Positions 32,260-45,954 of a stretch of DNA of 64,000 bases are shown here, one piece after another. The stretch is taken from contig OZ018318.1 of NCBI GenBank assembly GCA_963969495.1, positions 102,084,641 to 102,148,640 on the forward strand, read 5' to 3'. Under the pieces are notes generated by a model that was not told the DNA's origin, searched no databases, and saw only the letters and a program-made list of their open reading frames with translations. How positions within the stretch are numbered: the stretch's first letter is position 1; every line of letters begins with the position of its first letter. Source of the DNA: Ceratothoa steindachneri. Taxonomy: Eukaryota; Arthropoda; Malacostraca; Isopoda; Cymothoidae. The translations under genes were made by a program, and so were the position numbers.

Positions 32260-33300
32260 CGTACTTAGGGTATTTAGGACTGACTCTATAATAACACCTA
32301 CCCTATGTGAGACGTTCATCCTCCCAGCTTTAGGGCGCCTCCTTACAGATCATCTCCGCCTATAACACACAATTCTCGATATTTTTCAACAAATTTCTTC
32401 CTCGAACGGGGCGAATCTTCCCTTTCTGAACTTCCTCGAAACTTCGCCCAGTCATACAGCCACCTCACAATTTCCCCCCACCACCTTGGTTGAGATCCCA
32501 ATTAGACGTCATAATTCGGCTCAGGAGGTTATATTTAGTGTCACCACCCCGCTGGTACCCACCCGCGCCTACCTACGGGGGCAAAGTGAGACCCTGGAGT
32601 AAAAACGAGATTAATGGCTTAATTACGGTGACAGAGTTGTTTTCGCGGGGTTCCTCTCATTTTTTAGGGGGGTTTCACTCCCCAAAATAGGTGAGAGGGA
32701 GAGAGGGAAGGGGGTAGATTAATATTGTGAAAACGGAGAGAACTTTGATTTACGAGGGCATAAGTCTCCTTAATGGGTTAGAAATGTTAACGCTTTTTTT
32801 AAAAAGAAAGAAGGAAAATGAGGAAGAGATGGACTAGGGCCTTATAAGTGTCCTCGTCTACACCCAAATGTAAATACACCGTATGCATACACGCCTTGTT
32901 TTTTTTATTTAAAAAGGGGGTGAAATTGTGTTTTATTAACAAAGGGATAATCCCTCCTGATAGAGTAAAAGCGCAGGCAAAAGAAAAAGAATAAAAATAA
33001 TTTGAAAGAACCGTCAACCTCTTTATACCAACGTGAACGGTGTCCATTTTCAACCTTAAATACAGCCTTTTAAAACTCGAGGAATAAATCGGAAAGAACT
33101 AAAAAATATGAATACAAACCTATTGGAAGGCGGAGGGGGGGGGGCAATTTGGAAGGTAAGCCCGAGAAAGCTATGTGAGGAGGGCATGTTCTTTATGATC
33201 ACATAACCTCGCACGGCGACTAGCAAGCACGAACGCAACTTTCGCACACGTCAGGCGGACAGGTTCAGGCAGAAAGTCAGCAGGTAGTTCCGATTCGGAT
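32260..33300. other. stretch without recognised features
   Basis: Unique-looking sequence, with a G run near 33134-33144. No supported gene. Confidence 0.4.
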
Positions 33301-33306
33301 GCCTTT

Positions 33307-33762
33307 TTCTCATCCAGAAGAGCCTTTAAGTTAACTGCCTGCCTAGTAACCAGGAGATAGAGGCAATTTATTACCGTCTAATGGGAGCGCACTAGCACGG
33401 AGTAATCTGAAAGCAAACTCTTATCTTTTCTGTTCTGGTGGAAGTTTACATTCCCAAGGAATCTTTTCTCCAGGAAGAGAATGGTGTTCAATTCCTTCAA
33501 CTTGAGCAAAGGCAAAGATTGGCATACAAGGTTTTCTCATCCAGAAGAGCCTTTAAGTTAACTGCCTGCCTAGTAACCAGGAGATAGAGGCAATTTATTA
33601 CCGTCTAATGGGAGCGCACTAGCACGGAGTAATCTGAAAGCAAACTCTTATCTTTTCTGTTCTGGTGGAAGTTTACATTCCCAAGGAATCTTTTCTCCAG
33701 GAAGAGAATGGTGTTCAATTCCTTCAACTTGAGCAAAGGCAAAGATTGGCATACAAGGTTTT
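33307..33762. repeat. 227-bp direct tandem duplication
   Basis: CATCCAGAAGAGCC at 33311 recurs at 33538; the two 227-bp copies appear identical by eye and are joined through TTTTCTC. The second copy continues into an open frame VEVYIPKESFLQEENGVQFL, then LEQRQRLAYKVFQELNYLRR (33665-33800), which looks protein-like but is unidentified. Identity implies a very recent duplication, or an assembly artefact. Confidence 0.95.
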
Positions 33763-35100
33763 CCAGGAGCTCAATTATCTGCGTCGCCTAGCCAAAAGAA
33801 GTGGAGTCTTTCCCTGCGGCGTTTTCTCTGGCGATCCCAAGATCTCGCTTTCTCTCTTTCTCTTTGGTGCGTTTTAAATCTGTACTCCTGCAGCCTTTTC
33901 TTCACTGAGGCCATTACGGGCAAACTAGGATTCCAGCGACATATTTAAAGTACTAATGAACTTTAAGTCCCTGAGCATTGCTGAATAGTAATTCTAGTAA
34001 ATAGCTAAATTAATTCTTATTCTAATCAACAAATTCACATTAAAAACGATAGTATTCTAACAGGTGAAATAGGCTCCATATTAATTTCAGTGCTTTCGAC
34101 AATAGTTCGTAGCTGGAGAAAATTATCCTTGTACAATTGTTCAATTAATCTTTCCCATTGAAATCCTGATTACTATAAATTACCAAATGCATCAACTCTC
34201 AAATGATTACTTCATATTATTTCCTGTTTAGTCTAATAAAACATAAACGATAATCTATTTTCCTAAATCCACCATCCGGTGAGTAATAACCTTCATTGTT
34301 TACGGAGTGCAAAGCTGCCTGTTTTGGGCCCCTCAGAGTGGTAGAAGCAGTACCCAAATATTTCTCCTAGAATTGGCACTTTAAAATAGTGGCATTAACC
34401 GTTAAAGCTAATATTCATTTCCGTTCCTGTGCAATTCGCTTATCGGAAAGGCGCGGGAGTTTTTTTCGCGCCATTTTGTCGGTCTCTACGAATTTGCGCG
34501 CGAAAGATAACCGCGAGAGAAGGAATCCATTAATGCAAATGAACAAGGGGCCCCACTTACCACTCTTGGCTTATGTTACACCTCCGGCGTTATGCTAACG
34601 GAGGGGTTAGGAAGGATGGGGATTTGGGAAGGGGGGAGGGGAGGATTAAAAGGAAGAGGGGCTGGTAGATTTAAAAGGATAGGGAACTTGTAAGGGGTAG
34701 ATAACCTCCTATCTCCAACTTACGAGTATGCCTAGAGATCCATCCGTCTACTTCGCTGAGCGGAAAAGATGCGGTGCTTTGAACAGGAAGCGAAATGTGT
34801 GGACGAGGGAATCGTAATATCCAGCCATTTTTTTTTCATTTTAGAGAGGACAGAAGCGACAGACATATGGTAAGTTTGGTAACCACATGTTTCATATGTA
34901 CTCTTACACACAAATGTCACCATAATCCAAAGCAACCCCTCTCCTTCCCCCAAAATAAATAACACAACGATAAACATACACAAACACAACAACCCGTGCA
35001 CACAAACACAACCAAATCACTCCCAAAGCAAGGCACTTGCATACACTCACATTATCTTGGGTTACTCACAAATATCATTGGACACGTAGCGTGATGGTGT
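33763..35100. other. stretch without recognised features
   Basis: AT-rich apart from a G/A-rich patch at 34600-34680. No supported gene beyond the unassigned frame ending at 33877. Confidence 0.4.
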
Positions 35101-35104
35101 TACA

Positions 35105-35225
35105 CCAAATGGTCCTTTATACTTGGTGAGTGAGTGAGTGTGAGTGAGTGATTGAGTATTTGTGAGGGAGTGTGAGGAAGTGAGTTAGTATGAGTGATTC
35201 AGTGAGTGAGTGTGAGTGAATCGGA
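35105..35225. repeat. (GTGA)n-like microsatellite
   Basis: Interrupted GAGTGAGTGTGAGTGAGTG text over about 120 bases. Confidence 0.9.
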
Positions 35226-35319
35226 ATCAGTTCTCACCCAATGATGAAGAAGGAAGCAGTGCGTGATGAGGGAGGACCCGTCCTTCCCCCATTCTGGGTG
35301 CATTTGGTGCCCCCACTAA

Positions 35320-35663
35320 CTATGCCTTTCTCCTTCCCTATTATTCCATTTTCCTATCCCTATTTATACCCTTTTCACTCGACTATTCTTTCTTTTTTCG
35401 TTCTATTTATTCGTTTCTCCTTCCCTTCTTTACCCTTTATCCTTTCCCTATTTATTCCTTTTTCCAATATTTATTATTTTCTTCATTATTTAATCGTGTT
35501 ATTTTTACTAATTTTTCATTTTACTTCCCTATTTATGCCTTTCCCTCTCTCATTTATTTCTTCTCCCTTTCACAATGTGTTCCAATCCACTACCGTATAT
35601 ACTTTTTTTCCTCCCCTATTTATTATTCTAGTTAAACTATTTATTCCCTTGTTCTTCCCTTAG
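35320..35663. repeat. pyrimidine-rich tract, TATTTATTCC theme
   Basis: Repeated short words such as CCCTATTTATTCCTTTTCC. The same theme returns at 36075-36510 on the other side of the MITE copy. Confidence 0.85.

Positions 35664-35706
<43 letters not shown>
35664..35706. repeat. (TA)n microsatellite
   Basis: About 20 uninterrupted TA dinucleotides. Confidence 0.97.
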
Positions 35707-35708
<2 letters not shown>

Positions 35709-35749
35709 TGCCTAATTATTTCTTTTAATTTTCCTTTTTATTCCGTTCA

Positions 35750-36080
35750 TTCGAAAGAGAATGTAAAACAACATAAGGGTTTCAAATTTCGTAAGAATCG
35801 GTCGAATAGTTAAGATGTTATTACAAAAGAAAGTAAAGCAAAACGGTCAGTCGGTTCCCTTTTTGTTTTTTTATTGTTTTTGAAATAACAAAATAACTTT
35901 TCGGCCGATTCTAACAAAATTTGAAACCCTGATGTTGTTTTACATTCTCTTTCGAATGATATAATTGTAAGGTCCTCCCAAGGTTAGCCCGAGAATTATT
36001 GAAAGATTTTAAGGTCGAAAGGTAAAAATAAATCAGAATAAGTGAGAGTACGCGACTTTGGTCAGCAGACCTTGTTTTTT
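35750..36080. mobile_element. MITE-like repeat (copy 3), partly as an inverted dimer
   Basis: 35752-35862 carries the middle of the family in minus orientation (TTCGAAAGAGAATGTAAAAC). 35880-36080 carries it in plus orientation (TTCGGCCGATTCTAACAAAA to GAGTACGCGACTTTGGTCAG). The two halves share about 75 bp as an inverted repeat around a ~60-bp spacer, so the locus could form a long hairpin. Confidence 0.75.
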
Positions 36081-36510
36081 CTTCTTCCTCTATTTTTCTT
36101 TTCTTTCTCCCATTTATTCCATTTTCCTACCTGTACTTAATTTTCTTATCCCTATTTATTTACTTTTCCTTTCACTCTTTAATCCTCTTTCATCCGCAAT
36201 TAATTCAATTCTTCTCCAATTTCCTCTCTTAGTTAGTCTATTTAGTCCCCTTTCTCTCATTTCATTCTCTTCTTCTTTTTGTTTCTTTTTCGCTTATTTT
36301 GTTAAACCTTTCATTCCTTATAAATTCTCTAATTATTTATGTATGTTGCACTGTTTATTCCTTTTCATTCGTTTTTTTCCGATTTACTTTCAAAATGTAT
36401 TCATTTCTCCTTCCCCCCATTTATTTATCTCATATTCACTATTTATTATTTTATTAATCCCTATTTATTCCATTAGCTTCTTTTTGTCTTCCTTTCGTTC
36501 ACTTAATTAT
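36081..36510. repeat. pyrimidine-rich tract, TATTTATTCC theme
   Basis: Continuation of the composition seen at 35320-35663, split by the MITE insertion. Long plus frames here are compositional. Confidence 0.85.
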
Positions 36511-38052
<1,542 letters not shown>

Positions 38053-38093
38053 GCAGGAATATGAAGACATATGCGATGGTTACGAACATTTAA

Positions 38094-38140
38094 TTTTCCG
38101 GACGTTTCGGTCACTAACGATGACCATCATCAGCGAATTC
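38094..38140 (-). ncRNA. hammerhead-like ribozyme motif, left arm
   Basis: Minus strand: CTGATGA (38127-38133), stem II GGTC/GACC with loop, GAAAC plus GTC (38101-38108), flanked by a 4-bp stem I including one G·U pair. The core matches CUGANGA...GAAA. Stem III is minimal, AC/GU. Confidence 0.55.
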
Positions 38141-38689
38141 TAAATACAAAGAATTATTTTTATAAAAATAACTAAACACAGCAATAATATACATGACAGT
38201 AGTCAAAAATGATAACCGAAAGCAAGAAGTTAAAATGAAATATATAATCCTAAACCGTTGAAAGCAAATGGGTGAAAATCTATTAATAAGAAATTGATTA
38301 ATATCGTAAAAAAAATAACTAAATTAAATAATAATCTCATGAGTTTAAAATAAGCATAATAAACATGAATTAAATTCGTATTGAAATACAAAAATTGTAA
38401 ACTATAGCAATTAAGTCGAAAGCATTGGAAAAAAAAGATTAAATTATCCCATGATCAGCAAATATGAATAATAAACATGAATCAAGCATCAAGCTGAATA
38501 CAAAAAATTCACTTTGAACCACAGCAAGAGAGGATTATAAGGGCAGGGCGAACAATCGAAAATAATTTAGATCAGGGGGTATGTAATCGAAGCGGATATT
38601 AATAGATGGAGCAAAGCAAGTAATTCAATGAAGTTAAATTTTAAGTGATTGAACATTAAATAAATATGAGTAAACTAAGGTAACAAAAG

Positions 38690-38757
38690 TTTAAATATTA
38701 AATAATCAATAATGGGGGGGTCATTTGACCCATCCATTATTGATTATATTTAATATT
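38690..38757. repeat. inner palindrome of the inverted element
   Basis: AATAATCAATAATGG and CCATTATTGATTAT face each other around GGGGGTCATTTGACCCAT, itself partly self-complementary (GGGTCA/TGACCC), giving a compact hairpin beside the right arm. Confidence 0.75.
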
Positions 38758-38892
38758 TCACCCATTTGCTTTCAATGATTTAGGATAATATATTTCATTT
38801 TAACTTCTTGCTTTCGGTTATCATTTTTGACTCCTGCCATGCTTTTTACTGCTGTGTTTAGTTATTATTATAAAAATAATTCTTTGTATTTA

Positions 38893-38939
38893 GAATTCGC
38901 TGATGATGGTCATCGTTAAGGACCGAAACGTCCGGAAAA
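38893..38939 (+). ncRNA. hammerhead-like ribozyme motif, right arm
   Basis: Plus strand: CTGATGA (38900-38906), stem II GGTC/GACC, GAAACGTC (38925-38932), then CGG pairing back to TCG. The loop differs from the left arm (CGTTAAG against CGTTAGT), while the core and stem II are the same. Confidence 0.55.
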
Positions 38940-39017
38940 TTAAATGTTCGTAACCATCGCATATGTCTTAATATTCCTGCTACGAATAAGGTTCCCAACG
39001 AACGACTCCATCACCAA

Positions 39018-39100
<83 letters not shown>

Positions 39101-39104
39101 ATGT
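39018..39104. repeat. (TA)n then (GT)n microsatellite
   Basis: About 30 TA dinucleotides switch directly to about 10 TG dinucleotides. It lies about 35 bp from the right arm of the inverted element. Confidence 0.96.
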
Positions 39105-40690
39105 GTGCTTTGTTAAAAACCCGGTTGTATTTTGACTTCAGCAATTTTATTTTGGAAGGTTTTAACTGGCGAATTCCGTTTTTGGTGTTTGCTAGAGATT
39201 AAAAATCAGCTGAAGGAGATATATTTTATTTGATCGTATTTAAAAACTAATTTAAATCTTGACCGTGAGCTTTTGCCTTTCTTCAGGCATCTTCAGAAAG
39301 AAGTCTTTGATGTTGTTGAGGCGACATTGATGTAAAGTTTTCTAATCGTGTTGCCTCCTTAAGCGGCGAGGTAGTTGTTTGGTGGTCGTGAGCAACAAAG
39401 ACCAATTAATGTAAGTGATCATGTGTGTGTTTGCATGGTGACAAAACATGAAGTTCCTTTTCGTTCTTTGATGCTTTTATAGGTCAGGGTCAGAGTACGG
39501 TTCACTTTAAGCTGAAAAGGTGCAGTCCTCTCTCCGAGCTGGTGCGCTGGGTGATAAATTTTCCTCTTCAATTAAGTATTGTAAGATGTTTTCTGCCACT
39601 TTCCCTCCTTGATCCAGAGCTTGATATCGTTTTACAGTGATTTGGACGACATAACAACATTAGCAATTTTCCTGGCTATGGAGAACTTAGATTTTTCCCC
39701 CCTCTACTTCTGAATTTCTTTAGTTTTAGTCATATTACTTATTTAAAACGATATTCAATACACATTAGTTAGAAATTGAGCTGAAACTTAAGAAATATTG
39801 GTTAAATTCTAATTTTACAGAACATACCTTTTTATTATTTACACACTATCATTCAAAAATGTTAACAAAATGTTTAAACATACTATTACAAAAATACACA
39901 TTATTATCATACATTTTTACGATTAAATATGTTAAATATATAAATCTACGAGAAAGTGCTTTATACTTGTGACCAAAGTGTACAGTAGATCATAATATAA
40001 TTTTGGTTTTGCTTTTTAAGTCCGAATTAATAATCTCGAGATAATTACTTATTAAATTCTTCACTAAAAGTCAGATTATAGATTATATTTTCATTTTGTT
40101 TTACTTTTAATTCCGAATTAATAATCTCAGGATCATTTTTATTAAATCTTTCAACGACAATCACACTTAATTCGAAACTGGGACTGATCCTATTTGGATT
40201 AGGGGTCGGGAGGGGAGTGGAAGAACAATCCTTTGCAACCAACCAACGAGCAGAGAACCTTCGAACCCCACAAGAGTTACCGTTTCCGTGTCAGGGGAGT
40301 TTGGCTTTAAGAACCAATTTGGGATATTCTGGAAGGGGAGAGTGATGTGTTATGTGTGTGAAGAATAGAGGGAGGAAGAGATTTCGAGGTTGGGATTAAC
40401 TATGTGTGAACATTGAGTTTCCTGCCCCTCTCGCGTGAGACTCACCACGCTACAGATGCATGACTAGCTCCTTACATCACCGCTTCAAACTCAATATGCA
40501 ATCAACTACACGACTTGCTCCCTACGAACACGGACTTCTGTGTGTGCGTGTGTGTGTGTGTGTGTTCTCAGCGTGAGATTGAAACTGATACTTAGGCTTT
40601 GAATCTATGTTCACGATCATTCATCTCTCGTGTTTCAACAGTTAAGAACTATTAAAAGACCCACACAGATTTTAAAGAATTATGTTATTA
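39105..40690. other. stretch without recognised features
   Basis: AT-rich DNA with a (GT)n near 40544-40565. Two near-copies of CCGAATTAATAATCTC lie at 40022 and 40112. No supported gene. Confidence 0.45.
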
Positions 40691-40734
40691 AATGGTTAAC
40701 TCTTTTTTATCGGATAAAATTCGCAGATCGCATA

Positions 40735-42215
40735 TATTTCAGCACTCCCAATATTTCAGCACTCACAATATTTTAACACTCCCAAAATTTCAGCACCCTC
40801 AATATTTCAGCTCTCCTAATATTTCAGTACTCCCAATATTACAGCACTCCCCAAATTTCAGCTCTCCCAATAATTCAATACCATGAGTATTTCAACACTC
40901 CCAATATTTCGGCTCTTGCAAATTGCAGCACTCACAATATTTTAACTCTCCCAATATTTCAGCACTCTCAATATTTTGGCTCTCCCAATATTTCAGCTCT
41001 CCCATTAATTCAGCACTATCAATATTTCAGCACTCTCAATAGTTCACCACTGCCAATATTTCAACACTCCCAATATTACAGCACTCCCCAAATTTCAGCT
41101 CTCCCAGTATTTCAATACCATGAGTATTTCAACACTCCCAATATTTCGGCTATTGCAAATTGCAGCACTCACAATATTTTAACTCTCCCAATATTTCAGC
41201 ACTCTCAATATTTTGGCTCTCCCAATATTTCAGCTCTCCCAATAATTCAGCACTATCAATATTTCAGCACTCTCAATAGTTCACCACTTCCAATATTTCA
41301 ACACTCCCAATATTTCAGCTCTTCCAATATTTCAGCTCTCCCAATATTTCAGCACTTTCAATATTTCAGCACTCCCAATATTTCAACACTCCCAATATTT
41401 CAGCACTCTTATTATTTCAGCTATCCTAATATTTCAGCACTCTCAATATTTTGGCTCTCCCAATATTTCAGCTCTCCCAATAATTCAGCACTATCAATAT
41501 TTCAGCACTCTCAATAGTTCACCACTCCCAATATTTCAGCACTCCTAATATTTCAACACTCCCAATATTTCAGCTCTCCCAATATTTCAGCTCTCCCAAT
41601 ATGTAAACACTTTCAATATTTTGGCTCTTCCAATATTTCAGCACTCTCAATAGTTCACCACTCCCAATATTTCAGCACTCCCAATATTTCAACACTCCCA
41701 ATATTTCAGCACTCCCAATATTTCAACACTCCCAATATTTCAGCACTCTCAATATTTCAGCTCTCCCAATATTTCAGCACTCTCAATATTTTAGCTCTTC
41801 CAATATTTCAGCACTCTCAATAGTTCACCACTCCCAATATTTCAGCACCCTCAATATTTTGGCTCTTCCAATATTTCAGCACTCTCAATAGTTCACCACT
41901 CCCAATATTTCAGCACTCCCAATATTTCAACACTCCCAATATTTCAGCACTCTCAATATTTCAGCTCTCCCAATATTTCAGCACTCTCAATATTTCAGCT
42001 CTCCCAATATTTCAGCACTTTCTATATTTCAGCTCTCTCAATATTTTAGTTCTCACAATATTTCAGCACTCAATATTTCAGCACTCTCAATATTTCAGCT
42101 CTCCCAATATTTCCACTCTCCCACTATTTCAAACAGTCCCAATATTTTAGTACTCTCAATATTTAAACAATCCCGATATTTCATCCTTCCCAATATTTTT
42201 AGTACTCCCAATCTA
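40735..42215. repeat. 17-bp minisatellite, about 87 units
   Basis: Consensus ATTTCAGCACTCCCAAT with CTC/CTCTC variants for 1.48 kb. A larger block containing CCATGAGTATTTCAACACT at 40881 recurs at 41118, about 14 units later, so higher-order duplication occurred. Confidence 0.97.
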
Positions 42216-42690
42216 CATAGATTCGCTATCCCCTCCGACACCCGAAAACAGCTGACATTGCCTTGAAAGATACTGGATTGCATCTAAGCGAGGGATTGGC
42301 ATAAACTCTGCTCACCCTGACGCGACGCTAAAAGGATTTCACGCAAAACTCACACGTGTGTGATTTTGAATGGAACGTTCCTGGATTTAATATCAGCTGC
42401 TGGTGCACGTGATAAAACGACAAAAGTTGACGTCCAAATTTCGCCAACGATTCGAAACAGAAGGCAGGAATAAAGGGCTCACGTAATTTACAGGCGAATG
42501 GAGATTTGGAAATGCCGTTTGATCTCTGGGGCCCCTGAGATAGGACTTGTGCCAAGTTGCTTAAGTTCACCCACATCGAATGTCTGATTGGTCTTCTTCG
42601 CAAAGTGATTCATTCGAAATTCTGGCTCTTGGAGGTCTACAAAAGCCTTAAGAATATCCATCAGTGAGTCGCATATGATCGAAACAATAC
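42216..42690. other. stretch without recognised features
   Basis: Unique-looking GC-balanced sequence between two minisatellites; no motif recognised. Confidence 0.4.
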
Positions 42691-42694
42691 ATGG

Positions 42695-43680
42695 AAAAGT
42701 ATCCTTTCTATTTGAACGATTATTGTCCTTTCTATTTGAACAGATACTGTCATTTATATTTAAATGTCACTTATAAGTTAAACCATTAGTGTCCTTTCTT
42801 CTTGAACGATTATTCAACTTTCTATTTGAACATTACTGTCCACTCTATGTGAACGAATATTGACCTTTCTATTTGAACGATTATTGTCCTTTCTATTTGA
42901 ACAGATACTGTCCTTTATATTTAAATGTTACTTCTAAGTTAAACCATTAGTGTCCTTTCTTCTTGAACGATTATTCAATTTTCTATTTGAACATTACTGT
43001 CCGCTCTATGTGAACGATTATTGTCCTTTCTATTTGAACGATTATTGTCCTTTCTATTTGAACAGATACTGTCCTTTATATTTAAATGTTACTTCTAAGT
43101 TAAACCATTAGTGTCCTTTCTTCTTGAACGATTATTCAACTTTCTATTTGAACATTACTGTCCGCTCTATGTGAACGATTATTGTCCTTTCTATTTGAAC
43201 GATTATTGTCCTTTCTATTTGAAAAATTATTGTTCTTTCTATTTGAACGATTATTGTCCATTTTATTTAAACAATTATTGTCCTTTCTATTTTAACCTTT
43301 ACTGTCCTTTCTGTTTGAACCATTGCTGTCTTTTCTGTTTGAACGATTATTCTCCTTTTTATTTGAACGATTATTGTCCTTTCTATTTTAACGATTAATG
43401 TCTTTCTAGATGAACCATTACTGTCCTTTCTGTTTGAAAGATTTTTCTCCTTTCTACTTGAACGAGTATTGATTGCTCTTTCTATTTCAACAATTACTGT
43501 CCTCTCTATTTTAATGATTAATGTACCTTCTAAGTTAAGCCATTTGTGTCCTTTCTTCTTGAATGATTATTCCACTTTCTATTTGAACATTACTGTCCTT
43601 TCTATTGGAACGATTATTGTCATTTATATTTGAACGATTGTTGTCCTTTCTATTTAAATGATTATTGTCCTTGAACGATT
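42695..43680. repeat. 24-bp minisatellite, left part
   Basis: Units of CCTTTCTATTTGAACGATTA followed by TTGT, about 41 copies. A compound block with TAAGTTAAACCATTAGTG recurs at about 42772, 42934 and 43101, a ~165-bp higher-order period. Eight-codon units keep a frame reading YCPFYLND open. Confidence 0.95.
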
Positions 43681-45950
43681 CACTCGGTTACAAAAATAAT
43701 CTTTGTAAGTTGTCTAAGTTTTTCTAACTGATTTATGACAATTTTCCACCGCTAAATACGAAAATGATATGCATTTCTTCCGATTAGATCAGGTTTTTGT
43801 GCTAAGTCCATTAAAAAAACCTTAACTTATGACTAAATCGATTACATTTTTGTGACATTTTCGTTTGAGTTTTTTAATATTATTATCCGAAATAGGTTTG
43901 TAAGATAAAAAAATCGTTTTCTCTCACAATTTATGAATCAAATGTTACCAAAATTAATTAGTGTAGATTGAATAGTAGACATTGATAAAGGTAAGTACAT
44001 GTAAATTGGATATTAGATTATCATTGTTCAGAGGTCAGAACATGAACTTCCGTTTCTTCGAAATCCTAGAATGCTCAGCGGTAGGAATGTCTCTCTTCAA
44101 AGTCCAACAGTAATCAGCCATCGTGACTACATTCCAGCGTTCCTGATATCTGATCTCCATCTCTTTCGTATCCTAATGGAATGTCTCCCCTTGCTCGTCG
44201 CTCATTGATCACAAATTCTCACGAAACCGATCCATATATGAGAATAAGTAATGCATTTTGATGTTCAGGTTGCATCCGAGGTTTTTGAAAGAAGTCAGCA
44301 TATTGGTGTCAAGTTTTGTGTAGTTCCTAGCCTTATGGTTGCCATAAAGTTCTTCACAATAAAACAAAAGCCTTCAATGCTTCCAGTTCTATGTACTTCG
44401 TTCATTGAGTTTTCAAACTCTGGATCTCTGATGGGCTGACGAAGTTGAGGACCGTCAAAGATGGCAGCTTCCAAATTCTCCAAGCTCACTCCTGGAAAAG
44501 CGTAGCACAAGGAAGTGAAGCAGTCACATTCTTATTTATAGTTTTGGTAAACTATTTAATCAAGCCGAGCTTGATGCGCAGCAGTGCGAAGAATCTCCTG
44601 TCACTATCCACCAAAAGTTTGTATATGACGTTCCTTGCTCTGATAGGCACAAATTCCTCTCATACAGGCCATTCCTTTTTCGCGTAATGCTAAGCTCGGT
44701 CCCTATTATCCAACATACACAGGAATCACGGGTAGTTGGTGAACCTGGAATGTTGTCCCAACAAAAAGTTCATCATCTTCAGGTCAACACAAATCAACCA
44801 CTCATGCTGATCATAACGAATTTTCTCCAGCACGTACTTCACTGCTTCATACTTCTCCTTCAGTATAGTCGAATGAGCGAAGGGTGCTGAGCCAAACTGG
44901 TTTCCGTTGTGTAGCACAACACATTTTAGCGATCTCTTGTTGCTTTCATTGAACAGTCTCCAATCTTAAATTTGGTGCTGCAGCACTCCAGGCCTGTGCA
45001 GATGCTGGGCAATAGCTGTACAGTAAACCAGGTTCCTCTTCAGAGAAAAGTCGGAGTTCTTCTTGATGCTTATTGCGGTAGAAGGTGATTTGAAGACTTT
45101 CAGAGAGGGGGGGTACTTCAATTTACATGCGAACAGTTCGGTAGAGGATTTTTACAACCTGAGATTACGAACAAGATTATTTACCTCCTTTGGGAAAAAA
45201 GGATGTTGAACATCATCGTCAAAAAACACTTCTTTATTTTCTTCAACGATGGAGGAATCTTTGTCACTAATGTCAGGAAGTTTTCCAAATAAAGGTAATG
45301 GAATTTCAACTCAATGAGTTACAGAACTAATTGGAGCTCAGGATAATCCAGGCTACTCAGGTTCTTTCTGTTGATCCCAGTCAAATCAATATCAAGAAGT
45401 AGCAGTCGTCGCCAATGTTAGTCGGCTGTTTCCAAAACACGAAGAAGTCCAGACTTCAGACAACTCTTCTTACCATTGGCCCAACGACACAGATACTCGG
45501 TGCATGTCTTGCATATCATGTGTGGTACCCAGGCTTTACCCTGGTCACCAAGTTTCATACCAAAATAAGCATAGTAAGCACGCTTTATGAAACTTGTGGC
45601 TGGATTCCTGTTAGGAACAACGGTGTATTCGCTTCAGATGTAGCAGAATACATGGAGCTTATTTTTGCAAGATCTTCTGACCGAGTCCATTTCATTCACA
45701 TGCAAAAGAAAATAACAGTCAAAAATTACTCCATATAAACTCTTTGAAATTCGTTTATATAAAAAAATAAGAAAGATTTTTGTATCATATAAATAGAAAA
45801 TACCGAAAACCCGTAAAAAGTATCATATGGAGATAAATCAAGTAGTTGACCTGATTTAGCAGAACCAATGTGATTTTTGGATTTAGCACATTAAAATTGT
45901 CCTAAATCAGCAAAAAAGGGTTGGACATAAAGTTGATATTGGCCAGTGTT
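43681..45950 (-). mobile_element. degenerate DNA-borne repeat element (copy 2) within the 24-bp minisatellite
   Basis: The segment between the two halves of the 24-bp array holds a minus-strand gene relic and about 240 bp of non-coding sequence on the right shared with 2350-2630. Because the same satellite unit flanks both sides, the element most simply inserted into a pre-existing array. I cannot define its terminal repeats. Confidence 0.55.
44035..45710 (-). pseudogene. degenerate copy of an arthropod repeat-encoded protein family
   Basis: Function unknown. Minus-strand fragments appear in consistent order: VNEMDSVRRSCKN; YTVVPNRNPATSFIKRAYYA then YFGMKLGDQGKAWVPHMICK, then TCTEYLCRWANGKKSC, a cysteine cluster; LTGINRKNLSSLDYPELQ; NQFGSAPFAHSTILKEKYEA; YDQHEWLICVDLKMMNFLLG; YAFPGVSLENLEAAIFDGPQ; LGCNLNIKMHYLFSYMDRF; MSDEQGE; and NVVTMADYCWTLKRDIPT, ending at a TGA at 44035-44037. 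I recall similar multi-copy proteins in arthropod genomes, without an assigned role. Stops and frameshifts are numerous. The splice acceptor before VNEM seen in copy 1 is mutated here. Confidence 0.75.
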
Positions 45951-45954
45951 ATTC

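Noticed and set aside
39255..39310. Third hammerhead-like motif on the minus strand (CTGAAGA, then GCC/GGC, then AAAAGCTC)
   Set aside because: The obligatory GAAA is replaced and stem I does not pair; at best a decayed relative.
45415..45738. 107-codon plus-strand frame
   Set aside because: Shadow of the minus-strand pseudogene whose motifs (KLGDQ, CKTC) are recognisable.
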